64,000 bases of DNA from Neocallimastix lanati (nom. inval.) (Eukaryota; Neocallimastigomycota; Neocallimastigomycetes; Neocallimastigales; Neocallimastigaceae), in contig JACVTC010000101.1 in assembly GCA_016946835.1 (NCBI GenBank), positions 490,001 to 554,000 on the forward strand, in the 5' to 3' direction. This document shows, piece after piece, positions 24,390 through 37,221 of this stretch. The notes under the pieces were generated by a model, which ran no database searches, was not told the DNA's origin, and saw only the letters and a program-made list of their open reading frames with translations. How positions within the stretch are numbered: position 1 is the first letter of the stretch; each line of letters opens with the position of its first letter. A program made the position numbers and the translations under genes.

Positions 24390-27300
24390 TTAGAACTCCG
24401 TTAATAGAGAATTTCTAAACTTATCCATTAAGGTTTTGTTCAAATACTTAGTAAAGCCATTTGCAAGATTATTTTTAGATCTTATATATTTTAGTTCAAT
24501 TAGTTTTTACTAACAAAATCTCTAACGTGATGATATCGAATATCAATATGTTTTGATTTTGGATTTATCGATTGATTTTCACCGTTATATATTGTTGCTT
24601 TATTATCTACAAATATTGTAATGCAATTAATGTTTATATTTAATTCATTCAAAAAATTTTTATACCATAAAGAATGCTTAGCTCATTCGCTCAAGCTATA
24701 ATATTCGGCTTCGGCAGTGGAGGTAGAAACGCAATGTTGTAATTTAGAGTACCAACTTGTTGGGGTATTTCCTAACATCATTAAAAATCCAGAAGTGGAC
24801 TTTCTTGTATTTGAATCACCTGCGTAGTCTGCATCCACAAAGACTTTTAAGTTCGTTCCTTTTTGAATTTTTATACCGTAATTTCTTGTATATTGAAGAT
24901 AATTAAAAATCTTCTAAACGTTCCTCCAATCTTCTAAAGTAGGATTGCTTGATTTTCTTGCAGCATTGCTAACTGCAAATATAATAAACTACCTATAGCG
25001 CTTCTATATTTCTTCTCATTGAATTTCTTTGTTTTTAGTTGGGAATTCTCTCTTGGATTTAGACTTTTTGTAATTGTACAAGAATTAGTACTGCATTTAT
25101 TTAAAATATCATTTATATATCTTGATTGATGTAGAAAATATCCATCTATAATTTTGTTAAACTTTATTCCAATAACGAATTCTATATCACCAATATCTTT
25201 GATATTAAACTTTTGTTTGATTGATTCTTTTACTATATTTATTTCATTTGATATTCCAGCAATAAGTATGTCGTCAACGTAAATTGACAAGATACATTAT
25301 TTCCTTTTTTTATTAATTTTCTTGTATACACAAGGTTCACTTTTTAATCTGCTAAAATCTATTTTTATTAGTTCCTCGTTTAATTTATTGTTCCATTCTT
25401 TTCCTGCTTGCTTTAGGCCATAGAGAGCTTTATTTAATTTCCAAAAATGTTTTCCATAAGATTGATGTCCTTCTGGGGCTTTCATGAATATTTGTTCATT
25501 CAGGGGGCATTTAAATAGGCCGAATTAATATTTATTTGTTTTATTTCGAAGTTCATGTTAACTACAATGACTGTAATGATTCTAATAGTATCTTGTTTGA
25601 GTGTAGGAGCAAACGTTTCCTTATATCGATTCCATATTCTTGGGTATATCCCTTAGCGACCAGTCTTGCTTTTCTTTTGATTACTTTACCATTTGAATCC
25701 CTTTTATACTTGAATACCCATCTGGAAGAAATGATGTTAGATCCTGAGGGTACCTTATCAACAATTGAATAAACTTTATGTTTTTTCATGTTGTCCAGCT
25801 CTTCTTTTACTGAAGTTAACCATTCCTTTTTATCTTTTAATTTGAATATATCTTTGAAAGTGTAGGGTTCAATTAGAGTATTGTTATAGTGATTTATTTT
25901 CATGATTTCTGTGTTACCTGCCTTTTTTCTTTTATTTGAATCTGATGAATTTATACATAATTTTCTTTTTGTACTTTCAAAAAAATAATTGTTTTTATCT
26001 TTGTTGTTTTCTTTATATTTATTGTTAATATTAATTTCATTCTGGATATTTGTTGATTTATTGATGTTGTCGTTTTCTATTGTGTTGTGAAGTTAGTATT
26101 ATGTTGAACATTATTATTATTTGTTGATTCATTTCTTATTGCGCTGATATTTGTTTTGTTGATAATAGTAGTATAATCATTATGATTAGTATTACTACTG
26201 TTGTTATTTTTTTCATTGTGTTTGTTGATGTATTGGTTTATATTTTTGTAAGTGTTGGTGTCTTTTTGATTATTCGAATTTATATTTTTGTTAAGAATAT
26301 ATTCATTAGTCTTGTTTTTCTTATTGTCAGTTTTATTGTAATAATTGTGCTGATTTAATTTCTTGATATTGACACTCTCCCTGAATTCGTTATTAGTAAA
26401 ATATTTGTTTATAAAAGAATTTCCAGGTTCATTTTCCATAAATTCGACTGTACGAGCTAAAATAATTTTATTATTTATAATATCATACACTTTATATCCA
26501 TTAGTGTTGTTACTATAACCAAGAAAGATTCCAGAGTGAGAGCTGTTATTGAATTTTGAACGAAGTTCTTTGAAAAATTCTGTAATCTGCGGGTTTGTTA
26601 TGGAAAACTTCATAAGAAATTCTGTTATGAATACCTTGGTGGGGGAGTCTATTATAAATGAAGTTAGCAGTATCGATTGCATACACCCAAAATTCATGAC
26701 TAAATTTGACTTCGTTGAGTAATGCTTTGGCAGAGGAAATAAGAATGCCATTAAATCTTTCTGCTCGACCATTTTGAGAGGGATTATACGGAATGGTGAA
26801 TTGATGTTTGATTCCATTTTCTTGACAGAAGGTTTGAAAATGACTGTTTTGAAATTCTTTTCTATTGTCAGAGCGAATAGCTTTTATAGTTATATTTTTT
26901 AAATTATATATTTCATTGTATCAAATAATGAATTTATTGAATACCTCACTTTTACTTTCAGTGAAAATTACCCAACCGAATCTTGAATAGTCATCTAAAA
27001 TAGTGAGGAAGTATTTATTGTTGTTAATGGAGTTGATGACAGGTCCAACAAGATCCATATGAATAAGATCTAAAATTTGACTTGTTTTATTTGTTGAAAC
27101 TTTATAAGGTTTATTTTTTAGTTTGGAGTTGATGTATATTGGGCATTTAACTTTTATGTTAATATTGTTTAATTTTTCTTGGATTTTAGAAATGTCAAAA
27201 TGACCTAGGCGTTTATGCCAGAGGTCTCTTAATTGATTTTTATTTAAATAATTATGATTGATTTCATATGAATTATTTGTTTTATTTTTGTTAAAATAAA

Positions 27301-28244
27301 TTTGTTGTTTTGAAGTGATTATTTTAAAGGTGTTTTGATTATCTGATATTTATTTATATATTCTGTTTCTTTTATTGTCATAGATTATTGCTTGTAGTAA
27401 ATTATTATAATTGTTGAAAACGACTTTGAAATTTTGTTGAATTAATTGATTAATAGATATCAAATTTTTATTTATAAATTTTGAAAAATAAACATTTTTA
27501 AGAGTAAAATTGTAATTATTGATAAATCCTATAAAATTACCACAATAGTCCGATAAAATTTTTCTTCCATTTGGGAGTGAAATTTTTACGTTGCATTTTT
27601 TAATATTGGTAAGTAAGTTGATATTGTTTGTGGTGCTAATTGAAGCACCAGAATCTAGAATCCAAACTGTAAAATTATTATTATTGATTACATTGGTTGA
27701 ATTGTTGTTATTTTCATTGTTGTTTTCTACGTTGTTAATTTCTAATTCGTTATCCGAAAAATAATCTCTTGAGAAATCTTCTTGGTAATTATCTTTATTA
27801 ATTGAATAAACTTGTTTATCACTAGTATTGTTTTTATTGTATTTTCTAAATGATTTTTTATTATTTTTATTAGTTTTATAATTTTTAATTTGTTTATCAT
27901 ATTTGTTTCTTTTATTTTTGATGCAATTATTAACAAAATGACTGTATTTTCCACAAAGAAAGCACCTTCTATTCTTTCTTCTTGAAGATCTTCTTCTCTT
28001 GTTTGAAGGTTTATTTTTAAAATGTGTTTGTAAGTGGAAAATGTCTTCAGATTTTTTTTTTCTTTGATTCTTTTTCCTTTTGTTGAGAAAAAGCAATATC
28101 TGGAATAACTCGTTTTAGATAATTACAGCATTCTTTCCAATTGTTGTTGAATTGGAATACATTGATCCATCTTAGGTCTTCAGGTAAAGCTCGGTTCATA
28201 ATTCCTACTTTGGTATTATCAAAGATATCGGAATCAATAATCAA
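24390..28244 (-). pseudogene. copia-1 gag-pol relic
   Basis: Minus strand, in order: Gag C-terminal part (from 28244) with a CCHC knuckle (CFLCGKYSHFVNNC); protease VWILDSGAS (about 27650); GAG-pre-integrase; integrase pieces in several frames (MDLVGPV, NGRAERFN); an Asn-rich linker; reverse transcriptase (SRWVFKYKRDSNGKVIKRKARLVAKG, KALYGLKQAGKEW, YVDD at about 25275); RNase H with HIDIRYHHVRD near 24540. It is broken by several frameshifts and stops (e.g. near 25290, 25500-25560, 26550, 27300 and 28096), so it cannot encode a functional polyprotein. The N-terminal Gag is not recognisable. Domain order IN before RT identifies Ty1/copia (Pseudoviridae-type). Confidence 0.85.
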
Positions 28245-28401
28245 CTTCTATTAATATAAATAATAGAGATTGATATGATGGAGATGTGACTTTTTTTAAA
28301 ATTTATAGTTTTATTTATTGGTGAAAGTTTAATATTTTATTATATACAACTTATAAAATAAAATCATTTATATAATTCAATATTATTTATTTGTATCTTA
28401 T

Positions 28402-28798
28402 TGTAATGAATCCGTCAATTAAAACAGATTATAACAATAAAAAACACTTTACAATTTAAACAAATAAGTAAATTCTTTTATTATTAAATTCTTTTTATTA
28501 ATTATAAATTTCTTTTATGTTATTAACTGTAAAATAGTTAATAACTAATACATCGATTTAATTGAGAAAAATTACATGTATTTATATTTTTTCTTATTAC
28601 ATTATTAATATATGATGTTATTTAATAATATATATAAAGCTATTTATTTATAAACAAAAGATTTTTTAATTAATAATTTTTATTATTTATTAATTTACTA
28701 CAACTAAAATTAATTTTTTAAACTCTTATACATTAAATAAATTAATTGTACGAAAAATTAAGCTATTTAATGTGTTAAAGACTTATTAAATCTTTATA
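28402..28798. repeat. solo LTR A1 (TGTAATG family)
   Basis: Starts TGTAATGAATCCGTCAAT, ends AAATCTTTATA, and is flanked by 5-bp direct repeats CTTAT (28397-28401 and 28799-28803). It is homologous to 33733-34355. No internal region, so it is a recombination-derived solo LTR inside copia-1. Confidence 0.85.
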
Positions 28799-29149
28799 CT
28801 TATGAACCATTTTAATTTATATGATTAAATTTTAATTTAAAGCTTTCCCTTTTTTTTTTTAAATTTATTTAATTTATATTGAATAAAAACAGTATAGTTG
28901 TATAATCATGTTGTGATTAATTTAATTTATGATTATTTTTTATTTAAATATTGAAAGAAATTGATTTGATAATATTGATATTATTATTTTATCTTTTAAT
29001 TAATTTTATTAAATATTATTAGTAGTTTCTATTTTTATATTCTAATCTAAACACAATAGTAGAATATTTAATATATACAGAGTATTATTAAGAAATTGGT
29101 TATATGTTTAATTATGTTGTTAATGTAATTATTAATTTATATTAGATTT

Positions 29150-29500
29150 TATTTTCAGTATACGTTGTTATATAGCTGACAGTTTTAAATTTATTTTCAG
29201 ATTATATTGTTAAGTAACTAACTGTTTTATTTTGGAATTATCTTCAGCTGATATTGTTATATAGCTGACCGTTATAAACTTATCTTCGGCTCATGTTATT
29301 AAATAGTTGACATTTTTTAACTTATTTTCAACTTATATTGTATAGCTGACCTTTTTTTTTTTTAACTTATTTTCAGCTTATGAAGTTTCATATTTTCACT
29401 TAAATTATATAGCTGACATGTTTAATATTTTATTTTTGATTGAATTTCGTAACTATCAATTTTGTTTCTATTTTCAGTTTAACAATGTAGCTGAAAAATT
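29150..29500. repeat. degenerate minisatellite with CAGCT/AGCTG palindromes
   Basis: Six or so diverged units of about 50-65 bp, each with TTTTCAGCT (or a variant) followed 10-20 bp later by ATAGCTGAC. Each unit can therefore fold on itself (TCAGCT with AGCTGA). It lies in the leader of copia-1, between the primer site and the gag relic. Confidence 0.7.
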
Positions 29501-29788
29501 TTTATGTTTTTTTTTTTTAATTTTAATTGAATTACATTAGACATTTTTATTTATTTATTTATTTATTTATTTATTATACTACTGATGTCTGGGAGATATA
29601 TTTGTGTATAATTTACTTTTATACTTATATATTATAAATATTATAAGATAAATTAAATATTAAATATATAAATAAATAAGTAATGATTAGTATCTTAATG
29701 GTTTAAAAAATTGTATTATTTAAATAATATTCTATTCTTATATATAATGATATACTTAGCTTTTTCGTTTTATTCAATCCGATGAGAC

Positions 29789-29802
29789 TGAGACACTTAA
29801 TC
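29789..29802 (-). promoter_or_regulatory. copia-1 primer-binding site, tRNA-Lys(CUU) anticodon arm
   Basis: Minus strand GATTAAGTGTCTCA, complementary with one mismatch to the anticodon arm of eukaryotic tRNA-Lys(CUU). Same site as in copia-2 and copia-3. Confidence 0.6.
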
Positions 29803-30059
29803 TTTCAAAAATAAGTTAATAAAGAGTTATTTAAAATATCATTAATTAGACACATAAAATTTACAAAATAAATATTTATTTGTATTTTATAATTATGTCT
29901 CTGTTAGAGGTATTTTATTATAAGATCAAAACTATATTTTTGAAATTTAACATAATTACTCAGTTTTATACTTTTTAGAATGTTATAAATATAATTTATT
30001 GGATATTACAATATTAAGAATAAATTAATAATTATTTTAATAATTTGTTATTTTTGACA
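29801..30059 (-). repeat. copia-1 5' LTR
   Basis: Partner of the LTR at 23975-24306. On the minus strand it begins TGTCAAAAATAACAAATT and ends near TTATTTTTGAAAGA, immediately followed by the primer site GATTAAGTGTCTCA. Confidence 0.85.
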
Positions 30060-31691
30060 GTTTTAATTGAATAATTTTTATTAAATAAATAAATAAAATA
30101 TTTTAAAAAAATATATTTTAATTTTTAATTTTTTTTTTATTTTTAGTGTTTATTTCTATATTTATTATTAATCTGTCCCGAACCTCAACATTATGATAAA
30201 TAACGAAATTAATAAATCTTGAACGCTTATTATCAATAAAGTCAGAACTAACAATAATCAAGTTTGTAAAAGGTAAGTTTATTATTAACTAAAATAACGA
30301 ATAATAATTAATTTTAAAAGCTAAGATAACTTAACACCTCTCTATTCGAGTTGTTAATAATAAACACTAGGATTAATTATAATTATAATTATTTATTCCG
30401 ATTACTCTAGAATATAGCGCAGCACTTTATAACTCTATTTGTTATCAGTTACTGGGCTTACATAGGGTAAATTTAATATTATTATTACAATATTATTATT
30501 ATTATTATTATTTATTAATATTATTATTAATATTATTATTATTAATATTATTAATATTATTGTTCAAAAAACTATGTTGTTAATTAAATAAACATATGCA
30601 TATATTGCTAATATTAATTATAAAACCATATAGTTTATATAAATATAATAGCTATTTTTGTTCAAAATAATTATAAAAAGTTATATGATTTTTATTAAAC
30701 AACTTAGCTATATTTATTAATTGAATATATATCAAAACTGTATCGTTAATTGAACTTTCAAAACTATATCATATATATATAATCATTGCTGTTTTTTGAT
30801 CATATTTGATATAGCCTTCCAAATTATTAAAATAAACATACAGGTTTTATAACAAATATATGTTCAAAACTATGTGTTGATAATTTAATATTTTTGGAAG
30901 GCTATATCAATAACTGTCAAAATGGTATGGTTTTTATACTAAACTATGCAAAAAAACAATATGCAAATAAACTTTAAAAACCCGTTTATTTTTTATTTTT
31001 TTTTTTGAATTCTTGGGGTTACTACATACTGCTCACTCCCAACTAATCTCGACAAATTTACACAGCTTCACTGCTTTTCGTGCTCAATTTTCTCGCTTGT
31101 TTCCGTGAGCAGTATTGCGTAACGGAGTCTTCTGTTTAATAATTATATTTTTATTTATTAATATTAATATTTATTTTAACAATTTACGTTAATAGTAACG
31201 CTAATTCGTTACAGATACAAGTTCAATTATTATTTATACATGTTATTAATTTTATGATTGGTAAATAATTTAATTTAATTTACTATTCACTAAATAAAAA
31301 TATATTTAAGTAAATATTTAACTATATAATTAACTATAAAATAAACTATAAAATAGTAAAATTTAATATACGAAATTTAAGAAAAGATTTTATTTGATTA
31401 GCCGAAATTGTTAACTGTTTAACATACGTTACATAACCAAAGAACTATCATTGGATAGGCTTGAAGTTACCATGTATCTGTTACAATGATAAATAACAAA
31501 ATTATAAAAATAGTTTCTAATATCTAATTATTCAATAAACTAACCTTATATATGTAAAATAATTAATTATAGTTAAAATTACTTTAGAAAACAAAATAAA
31601 ACTAATTAATCAACAACAAAATTAAATGAAAATATTATCTTATTCAAACAAACTCCGACATGAAATAAACTAAATAATAATTAACTGAATA

Positions 31692-31723
<32 letters not shown>

Positions 31724-32155
31724 GAAATTTAAGATTTAATAATAGGTTTTAATTAAAATGATAAATAAACAATTATTATTTTCTTAATTAATTCTTTAAA
31801 TTTAATAAAATTAACATTATTTATTTGTTTATTTTACTTTAAATAATTATTTTAAAATTGTAAATAGCTTAAGTTTAAGGAAAAATATAAATACCTTTAA
31901 TATTTTTCTTATTTTTCTTTATTATTATTATATATAAAATTAATACTTAATAACTTGTAATTTTTAATTTTATATTTTTAATAATCAAAATTTAATAAAT
32001 TTATAAATAAAGAATAAATAATAAATATTAGAAAAAGAGCGTTTTCTAATAAAACTTTTGTGTTTATTTTATAAAACATTTTTATTATTAATTTTATTTT
32101 ACTTTGATAAAGAAATAATCACTTTTTGATTCTAAATCAAAATTAAGATTACTTT
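30060..32155 (+). mobile_element. remnants of an older Ty3/gypsy end and LTR, with insertions
   Basis: 30060-30195 equals the right end of the repeat at 44900-45035. At about 30198-30235 the sequence matches the last codons of gypsy pol (GATAAATAACGAAATTAATA) and continues into an LTR-like start (CAGAACTAAC..CAAGTTTG). The far end, about 31860-32150, is a diverged counterpart of the gypsy LTR 3' half (AAAAATATAAATAC, GTTTTCTAATAAAAC, ATAATCACTTTTTGATTCTA). Between them lie an inverted repeat, a stretch with CTCACTCCCAACTAATC and CGTGAGCAGTATTGCG, and CGTTACA-type ends at 31213 and about 31432. Best read as an old gypsy 3' end split by later insertions. Confidence 0.45.
30815..30912. repeat. 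inverted repeat, ~17-bp arms
   Basis: GATATAGCCTTCCAAA (about 30818-30833) and its reverse complement TTTGGAAGGCTATATC (about 30894-30909) are separated by about 60 bp and could form a hairpin. Confidence 0.8.
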
Positions 32156-32410
32156 TGTTAAGTATTAACTACATTATAATTATACATCATGCATTGTAAT
32201 ATCAATACACCACTATAAGCCACATTATGAATTACATTAGTTATTAGATAGTTATTAAATAGTTATTATAAATCTTATTTATTATATTTTGTTAAACTGT
32301 AATATTCTTTATCATGTAATATTCATACAATTAAATATAAATAAATAAAAGCCATATTAACTATAAATAATCATAATTGAGATTGTGAGATTTCAGTTAC
32401 ATTCTTAACA
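32156..32410 (+). repeat. copia-2 5' LTR
   Basis: Begins TGTTAAGTATTAAC and ends TTACATTCTTAACA, so the termini are inverted (TGTTAAG/CTTAACA). It sits directly before the primer site. Its left flank is gypsy-LTR-like sequence, so the element inserted into an older LTR. Confidence 0.65.
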
Positions 32411-32424
32411 GATTAAGCGTCTCA
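32411..32424 (+). promoter_or_regulatory. copia-2 primer-binding site, tRNA-Lys(CUU) anticodon arm
   Basis: GATTAAGCGTCTCA follows the LTR end with no gap; one mismatch to the complement of the tRNA-Lys(CUU) anticodon arm. Confidence 0.6.
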
Positions 32425-32614
32425 CTTACCTAATGAGCTATTATTTATAAAAATACAAAAATTAAATTAAACAAGCTTGTTATAATTAAAATATTAAATA
32501 AATATTTTAAAATTTACAAATTCAAAAATTATTATTAGATTTCAAAATTAAAATTTCGAAATTTAAATTTTTTTTTTTTAAAATTAATTAAAATTCAAAA
32601 TTCTAAATTCCAAA

Positions 32615-35600
32615 ATGGAAACTAACAAATCTAGAAATTCAGGAAAATCTGAAGAATCATCGACTTCACAAAACAATAATTATGAAAGTGAAGAACAAGA
32701 AATTCAAGATTAAGAAAATGATGATTTCAATTTTTTGAAAGACTTTGAAGAAAATTTAAACAAACAGAATAATATTCCAAAGTCGAAAAGAAAACATATT
32801 GAAGAAAATTTAAATGACTTAGAAGAAAATGTCAACAAACAATTCTCAATCTTAGATAGAAACACAAAGAATTTTATTAAAAGATTAAACAGAGCCAACG
32901 AAAAACTCATAAGAAGAAGGAAGTCAGATATGACAAATAAATCGGTTTTAAATTATCAAAATTTTAAATTAACTACAGAAAACTTTCCAAGATGGTATAG
33001 AGTTCTTAAACGTCACTTAAGGGCATTAGACCTTATTGACTACATCGAAAACGACATAGATATTACAGAAATGGATGATGATGAAATCAAAGAAGACTGT
33101 GCGACCCAAACCATCATCGAAAGCAGCTTAGATTCAACTACCGCTGAACTTATTGAAGGGTGTGAAACCGCCTATGAAATGATTATAAGATTAGAAAGCT
33201 ACTTCTTGCAAGTTGGACATTCAAAATTATATCAAATTGAATACCAAATCAAGAAACTAGAGGTCGAAAATGACAATATAAAACTATATATAAACAAATT
33301 AAATTATTTATTTCAACTTCACGATAAGGAATCAAAAAGATGTGAAAAAACAAAATTAGACGAAGAAACTAAAATTTTACTTTCAGCTGAAGAAATTGTT
33401 AAATTTAGAGTTCCTCCAGTACTTTTAGTCGAATTTAAAATCTTTGAAGAATTAAAAGAACGGATAGCCTTGAATATAAATTTAAAAATGACTCTGATAA
33501 AGATAAAGAAAAAGAAAAATATAGTCACATCTGCCATAGACATGGACACACTACCGATGAATGTTTTTTAAATCCTAGAAGAAAAGATAGAAGAAATAAT
33601 AAAAATCCTTCAAATGAAAACATCAGACACCAAGAAAGAAGCAGCACATCAAGAAACAATTCAAAAAACCAGAATTATCGTTCCAATAATTTAGAAGGAA
33701 TTAAAAATACTACTGATTTAGAAGATTCTGATTGTAATGAATCCGTCAATAAAAAACAGATTATAACAATAAAAAAAAACACTACAATTTAAACAAATAA
33801 AATTAAAGTAATTTCTTTTATTAATAAATTCTTTTATTAATTATAAACTTCTTTTATGTTATTAACTGTAAAATAGTTAATAACTAATACATCGATTTAA
33901 TTAAGAAAAATTACATGTATTTATATTTTTTCTTATTACAATATTAATATATGATGTTCTTTAATAATATATATAAAACTATTTATTTATAAACAAAAGA
34001 TTTTTTAATTAATAATTTTTATTATTTATTAATTTACTAAAACTAAAATTAATTTTTTAAACTCTTTATTTTATTTATTATTTTAATACTTATAATAATT
34101 TTAATTATATATTTAATATTGAAAAACTATTTTTATAAATATTAACTATTTAAGATTATTCCTAAATTAATATTTAACTATTTAAAACTAAACTAAATTA
34201 ACTAAACTAATTAAAAAATATTTTCAATTTAAAAAAATAATTAAATTTTATTTCAATAAATTTTATATTAAAAAAATAATTCATATACATTAAATAAATT
34301 AATTGTACGAAAAATTAAGCTATTTAATGTATTAAAGATTTATTAAATCTTTACACTGATGAACTTAGCGAAGATGAGATTTTCACTGGATTTTCAGGAA
34401 ATATTAATGTTAACGCTGTTTCCAACGATACTTCTATGTTTAATCAAAAGAAAGAACCAACAAGATGGATTATTGACAGAGGTACCTCATTAAATTTAAC
34501 AAAAGAAGAAAAGGATCTAGATGACACCAAAATTGTCAACAACAAAATTATCACCTATCCTGACTGAAAATCTGACAAAATTGTAAAAATAGGAACATAT
34601 AATGGTGCTATTAAAAATTTCGATTTCAAACTCTCAAAAGTCCACTACGCACCAAACATCAAAAATAATTTAATTTCAACACATTATCTTGTCAGAAATA
34701 ATTTTACCATTATTATCGATTATGATGAATATTTAAATAAGGATAGACTTCAATTATTCAAAAACAATAAACCAGTTGCAAAAATTTACGCCGACAAAGG
34801 AAATCTCTTCTCATTATACACTACTCCCTTTAAAATGTATAAATCTTTAAATATTGATATTAGCAATTTCGATTATGATCTTTGGCATGCACGATTAGGT
34901 CACTTCAACAATAATAAAGATATTGAAAAATTTGTTTTAAACCACACGTGTACCCACAACAAAATAGTTTTTCAGAACTAATTAATCAAACTCTTAATAA
35001 TTGTGCATCCACGCTACTTAATTCTGCCAAATTACCTCTTAATTTTTGGGATTCTGCTATTCTATGTTCATGCCGTTTATGTAACCTTAATCCTCATCAA
35101 GGTAATAATTCAAAAATTCCAGATGAAGTTTTCTTCAACAAACCTATTGATATTTCACACCTACGTGTTTTTTGGTTGCAGAGTATATTTCTATAATAAT
35201 CATAAAAAGAATAAATTTGAATATAATTCTAAACCTGGAATTTTTCTTGGTTATGCTTCGGACTCTACTGGTTACCGTATTTTAGATTTATCTTCTAACT
35301 GTATTGTATCAGCTAGAGACGTTTATTTCTTGGAAAATATTCCTGGAACTATTAATACTACCTTTCTATCAGAAGAATATATTAATTCTATTTTTCCTTC
35401 GAATTATTCAATTGAGGGGGAAAAAGGCAGTTATGATCAATTAAATAATTCAAATAATTCAAATAATAACAACCAAGAAATTATTAATAGTAATAATAAA
35501 ATTATATTAAACAATAACAACAATAACATTAATAACAATATTAATAATAACATGAATTTGAATAAAAAACATGAAAACTTAAACACAAATCAAAACTCTG

Positions 35601-37221
35601 ATATATTAATTGATAAAAGTTCAAACAACAATTTAAATAATTCTAATAATAATGATATAGATATAAGTATTCAAGATAATAACAAAAATAATTTAGAAAA
35701 TAATGAAATGAAAAATACTGATACTCATAAAAATAATTACAAAAGAAAATTCATTAATTTAAATAAAAAAAATACAAATGATAATGAACAATTAACAATA
35801 AAGAAAAACAAAGTATTATTAATTAAAACAGTTAATCCTAAGAGTTATGATGAAGCAATAAATTCTAACGATTCAAATAAATGAAAAGATGCAACTAAAA
35901 AAGAAATCAATAATATGTATGAACAAAAAGTAATGAGAATAGTTAATAATATTCCAAAAGATACTACTTTAATTGATACTAGATGGGTATTTACTACTAA
36001 AGATAATGGTGTTAAAAGAGTAAGATTAGTTGCTCGTGGATTCAAACAGAGAAAAGGTGTTAACTATACATCAACATATTCACCAACTATTGTAGCAGAT
36101 AGTTTAAGAATTGCAATTGCCATTGCATCACAATACAAATGGATATAAAGGCAGCTTATTTAAATGCCAAATTAGAAGAAGAAATATACGTGGACATACC
36201 AGAAGGAGATAAAAATTATAATTCTGGAAAATATTGGATATTAAATAAGGCTCTATATGGTTTGAAACAAGCCGGAAGACAATGGTATAAAGAAATATCA
36301 AGTTATTTAAAAAATATTGGCTTAAAACAATTGAATATTGATCAATGTTTATTTACAAAATATCACAATGGAAATGTATGTGCTATATTATGTCTTTATG
36401 TTGATGATATCTTATTTACTGGAAAAGATAAAGAAATTAAATATATAAGCAATAAATTAAAAGAAAAATATAAAATTTCAAAAGACACGGAAGCTAACAA
36501 AATTATAGGAATAAATATTTTTAAAACTGAAGAAGGATATAAAGTTAATCAACAAGATTACATTGAAAAATTAATTAAGAATTACAAGATAAATAAGACA
36601 AAACCAATTAACAATCCATGTAGAAAAATTACTTTAAAAGAAAGAGAAAATTCAACACCAGTAAACGTAATCTTGTACCAATAACAGATTATAAATATAT
36701 TATTGGTGCTTTATTATTTGTTTCAACAAAAACAAGACCAGATATCTCATTTGCAGTTAATTAAGCTGCAAAACACGCCGAAAACCCAACAGAAGTTGAT
36801 CTAAAATCAGCATTGATGATCTTTAGATATTTAAAATCTACTAAAGAAAAATCTATTTTTTACTATGGAAGTAAAAATTTAATTACTACTCAGACGCTGA
36901 TTTCGCTGGCGATGAAGAAACAAGAAAATCAACCAGTGGATACATTTTCTTATTTGGAAAAAGTCCAATTTCATGGAAATATGAAACTCAGAAGATCATC
37001 ACATTATCAACCACTGAAGCAGAATATGTTGCATTAACTGAATGCGCAAAACAAGGAATGAAATTAAAGAAATTACTAAAAGAAATATTCAATAAAGAAA
37101 TTAATTTAAAAATTAAAGTTGATAATAAATCTTGTAAAAATATCGCTGAAAATGAAAATACAAAAGGTAGATGTAAACACATGGACATTGATTACAAATT
37201 AATAAATCTTGAAAATTTATA
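32615..37221 (+). pseudogene. copia-2 gag-pol relic with integrase-core deletion
   Basis: Gag starts at ATG 32615, has an in-frame TAA at 32711, continues to about 33470 (NFKLTTENFPRWYRVLKRHL), then shifts frame before a zinc knuckle (CHRHGHTTDEC). The solo LTR splits Gag. Protease carries IIDRGTS in place of DSGAS. The GAG-pre-integrase motif WHARLGHFNN (about 34883) is followed within about 20 codons by PQQNSFSELINQT (about 34950), so the integrase core with its first two catalytic Asp residues is deleted. Reverse transcriptase continues in two frames (DTRWVFTTKDNGV.., then DIKAAYLNA and YVDD at about 36404); RNase H has KSTSGYIF and TEAEYVAL and ends HMDIDYK. Multiple frameshifts and stops make it non-functional. 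Confidence 0.85.
33733..34355. repeat. solo LTR A2 (TGTAATG family) inside copia-2 gag
   Basis: Starts TGTAATGAATCCGTCAAT and ends AAATCTTTACA; 5-bp duplication CTGAT at 33728-33732 and 34356-34360. Removing it restores the gag-pol reading from LEDSD to ELSEDEIF. It is 226 bp longer than A1 because of AT-rich sequence at about 34065-34285. Confidence 0.9.

Larger units (their letters stand above)
23975..30059 (-). mobile_element. copia-1: decayed Ty1/copia LTR retrotransposon
   Basis: LTRs of about 259-332 bp flank a gag-pol relic on the minus strand. The target duplication is GTTTT (23970-23974 and 30060-30064). The empty target is at 44891-44909 (TTATCTTTAGTTTTAATTG), which defines the ends to within about 2 bp. 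The U3 start on the minus strand is TGTCAAAAATAAC, preceded by the polypurine tract GAGGGAG. The primer site GATTAAGTGTCTCA sits next to the 5' LTR. A solo LTR (28402-28798) and a palindromic minisatellite (29150-29500) lie in its leader/gag part. Confidence 0.85.
32156..37195 (+). mobile_element. copia-2: decayed Ty1/copia element lacking its 3' LTR
   Basis: 5' LTR 32156-32410, primer site, then gag-pol relic to about 37195, where gypsy LTR sequence begins. A solo LTR interrupts gag at 33733-34355. No 3' LTR was found, so the element is truncated at the junction with the gypsy element. Confidence 0.8.
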
